A stretch of DNA of 7,244 bases. It comes from Candidatus Hydrogenedentes bacterium CG07_land_8_20_14_0_80_42_17 (GTDB taxonomy: Bacteria; UBA8481). Made by a program: the position numbers and the translations under genes. Location: NCBI GenBank assembly GCA_002780065.1, contig PEWQ01000005.1, positions 1 through 7,244 of the forward strand, in the 5' to 3' direction. Numbering within the stretch: position 1 is the first letter of the stretch; each line of letters opens with the position of its first letter. Below, in pieces: positions 5,791-7,244 of the stretch. The notes below the pieces were generated by a model that was not told where the DNA came from, did not search any database, and saw only the letters and a list, made by a program, of their open reading frames with translations.

Positions 5791-5865
5791 ATGAAAAAAG
5801 AATATAGAATCGGACCGTGCAAGCCGCAGGCCGACGAAGATACAGAGATTTTATTAAATATATGA
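5791..5865 (+). pseudogene. Possible N-terminal remnant of a radical-SAM protein gene
   Basis: A 24-codon plus-strand reading frame begins MKKEYRIGPCKPQADEDTEI and ends LLNI before a stop. The RIGPC(K/R)P segment resembles the very start of radical-SAM proteins that normally continue into a TRNCPWN-type cluster motif, which is absent here. No ribosome-binding site precedes it and the next gene ends 35 bp further on. If real it is a decayed fragment left beside the operon. It could also be chance similarity. Confidence 0.2.
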
Positions 5866-5899
5866 GTTATGCTTTGTGGCTCTGCGCCTCCGTCCTTAT

Positions 5900-7244
5900 T
5901 TACTCCAGATTCAGTCTTGTGGCTCTTATTTCTCTGCCATTGCGAATATTTAAAGCAATCAGCCCTTTACCTTCCTGCCATTCGCTTTGAACAATAAAAT
6001 ACTTTCCCGTTGCCTCAATTATTATTCTCTTTGAGCTGGATTGTTCGGAAACTCTGAATGAAGTTACATCTGGGTTATGCCCGAAGAATGGAACAGCCAG
6101 CTCTTTCAAAACTTTCATGTAGGCAAGCCCGCTGGATAATGCGCTCACTCTATCGCTCCATTCTATGCATGGAAGCAATTTGGGAGGCACGTGTGATATA
6201 CCCAAAAAGAGTGCGTATAAGCAATTATTTTTTTTACCTTCAAATGCAAATCCGGCCCAACCGCGTTTGCCTTTTGAAAAAGACGCTAATGCATCAGACC
6301 CTTCAAGAGAAATCTTTATTCCTCCCCATAAATCCTCTTCCAAAAGCCATGTTTCTATTTTTACTTTATTTCCTTCACGAACTGCAAATCTCCATTTTTC
6401 TCCCGCCGGCAATTCGATTCCTGTGAAGGCTCCCGCGGCAGATTCGATTGCCGCGCATCTTTGAAATTCGAGAGGCAGTCCTGACTCAACATATTCCTCT
6501 TTTGAATCAGGTGCATTTCGAAGTAAATAAGAATCGAAGCAGAACGGTTTTGTCGAACTGCCAATAGCGGCATTTTCCTGAATATGAAAATGCAGATGCG
6601 GCCGCGGAGCGCGTCCTGATGAACCGCATCTCGCTATTATGTCTCCGCGTTTGACATACATTCCCGGCGAAACTAAAAGCGAAAATTGTTTGAGGTGTGC
6701 ATAAAGCGAATACCCGAAATTATGACGAATGACAATATGATTTCCAAAATTGTTTTCCGTGTTCGTAGTTCCAGGCTCATTATCTGGAATTGATGCTTCA
6801 GCAACGGCAACATTACCGTCTTCTGCGGCTACGACCGGCGCGTCGAAACAGAAATAATCGGTAAGTTCTAATTTTGAAGAACCGGTTTTTTCTCGTCTGA
6901 ATGGAAACCCATCTTTGTCGAGCACCTCAAAATCGAATCCGTGTTTCCAGATATTCTTATGAGTAGGATATCCGTTGAATCCTTGAGTGACGCTCCATTC
7001 TCCAAGAAAAGGTAGTCGCAGTCCGAGTGATTTCATTTCGATTCGTGAAAAGAGTTCTGCACGGTAAACGATCGCTTCAGGAGAACCCTCGGGCAATTCG
7101 TTTCGCTTCGGTCGGGTATTTCCTTCTCTTAAAGAAATTGCGGCGAGCCATGCGATTGCGCTGATATTGAACGGCCATGAGAATACGGGCAGACCTAATG
7201 GAGTCATCAATTTGCAAAATATCAGCGAAACGAACGCGCATATT
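5900..7244 (-). CDS. Probable urea-transporter/M23 metallopeptidase fusion protein (5' end outside the window)
   Basis: The frame is open from the window edge to the stop at 5900. The first visible residues run through a hydrophobic stretch that includes TPLGLPVFSWPFNISAIAWL, matching the end of the urea-transporter (UT) family membrane domain ('LGLPvLTlPF' pattern). Counting from the TTG codon at 7210, residues about 62-215 form an M23 (LytM/DD-endopeptidase) domain. It has KHGFDFE (His90, Asp93), APVVAAEDGNV (124-133), GNHIVIRH (156-163), YAHL (His172), and HLHFHI with His205 and His207. These supply the Zn-binding and catalytic residues that cleave peptidoglycan cross-bridges. The first ligand pair is H-x-x-D rather than the usual H-x-x-x-D. 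Residues about 240-436 are a beta-rich region I do not recognise. An internal start at TTG 7210 or ATG 7207 would leave a truncated membrane segment, so a partial gene is the better reading. The UT part is inferred from about 35 residues. Confidence 0.75.
   Translation of the reverse strand, partial: ICAFVSLIFCKLMTPLGLPVFSWPFNISAIAWLAAISLREGNTRPKRNELPEGSPEAIVYRAELFSRIEMKSLGLRLPFLGEWSVTQGFNGYPTHKNIWKHGFDFEVLDKDGFPFRREKTGSSKLELTDYFCFDAPVVAAEDGNVAVAEASIPDNEPGTTNTENNFGNHIVIRHNFGYSLYAHLKQFSLLVSPGMYVKRGDIIARCGSSGRAPRPHLHFHIQENAAIGSSTKPFCFDSYLLRNAPDSKEEYVESGLPLEFQRCAAIESAAGAFTGIELPAGEKWRFAVREGNKVKIETWLLEEDLWGGIKISLEGSDALASFSKGKRGWAGFAFEGKKNNCLYALFLGISHVPPKLLPCIEWSDRVSALSSGLAYMKVLKELAVPFFGHNPDVTSFRVSEQSSSKRIIIEATGKYFIVQSEWQEGKGLIALNIRNGREIRATRLNLE

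Overview
This window looks like a chromosomal segment of a Gram-negative (diderm) bacterium of moderate G+C content. The diderm call rests on an outer-membrane beta-barrel porin with a signal peptide and a lipoprotein-type binding protein. Dispersed GC-rich palindromic repeats and a diverged element of the 'GTCATTGCGA' type sit in the gaps. These are common in deltaproteobacterial, Nitrospirae-like and candidate-phylum genomes, but I cannot assign a phylum from the sequence alone. All convincing genes lie on the minus strand, so the reading order is right to left.

Right end (7244-5900): the C-terminal part of a protein whose first visible residues look like the end of a urea-transporter (UT family) membrane domain, followed by an M23 metallopeptidase domain. 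The frame stays open to the window edge, so the gene is 5'-truncated. The gap 5899-5701 holds a candidate decayed radical-SAM fragment (plus strand), two tandem inverted repeats, a near-consensus sigma-70-type promoter and a TGTACA palindrome.

Centre (5700-796): a five-gene molybdate/tungstate-type uptake operon. The first gene encodes a Phd/YefM antitoxin-like DNA-binding domain fused to a MocA/MobA-like nucleotidyltransferase domain whose catalytic motifs are degraded. Next come a Porin_5-like outer-membrane porin, a ModA-like lipoprotein (TAATG overlap with the porin), a ModB-like permease and a ModC-like ATPase (1-nt gap to the permease). A 166-bp gap with a duplicated palindromic repeat separates modA from modB. 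The proposed pathway is porin across the outer membrane, binding lipoprotein in the periplasm, then ModBC across the inner membrane. The fused first protein is a good candidate for a new kind of regulator that senses molybdenum cofactor, nucleotide or metabolic state.

Left end (795-1): ndk (nucleoside diphosphate kinase) with a strong ribosome-binding site, then 272 bp without a gene. That stretch holds a GCATTGCGA-like hairpin element, an AT-rich array of short AAATTG-type repeats and a second copy of the palindromic repeat family. The most interesting item is the regulator-like fusion with its promoter, which seems to give a leaderless mRNA and carries two different kinds of operator-like palindrome.
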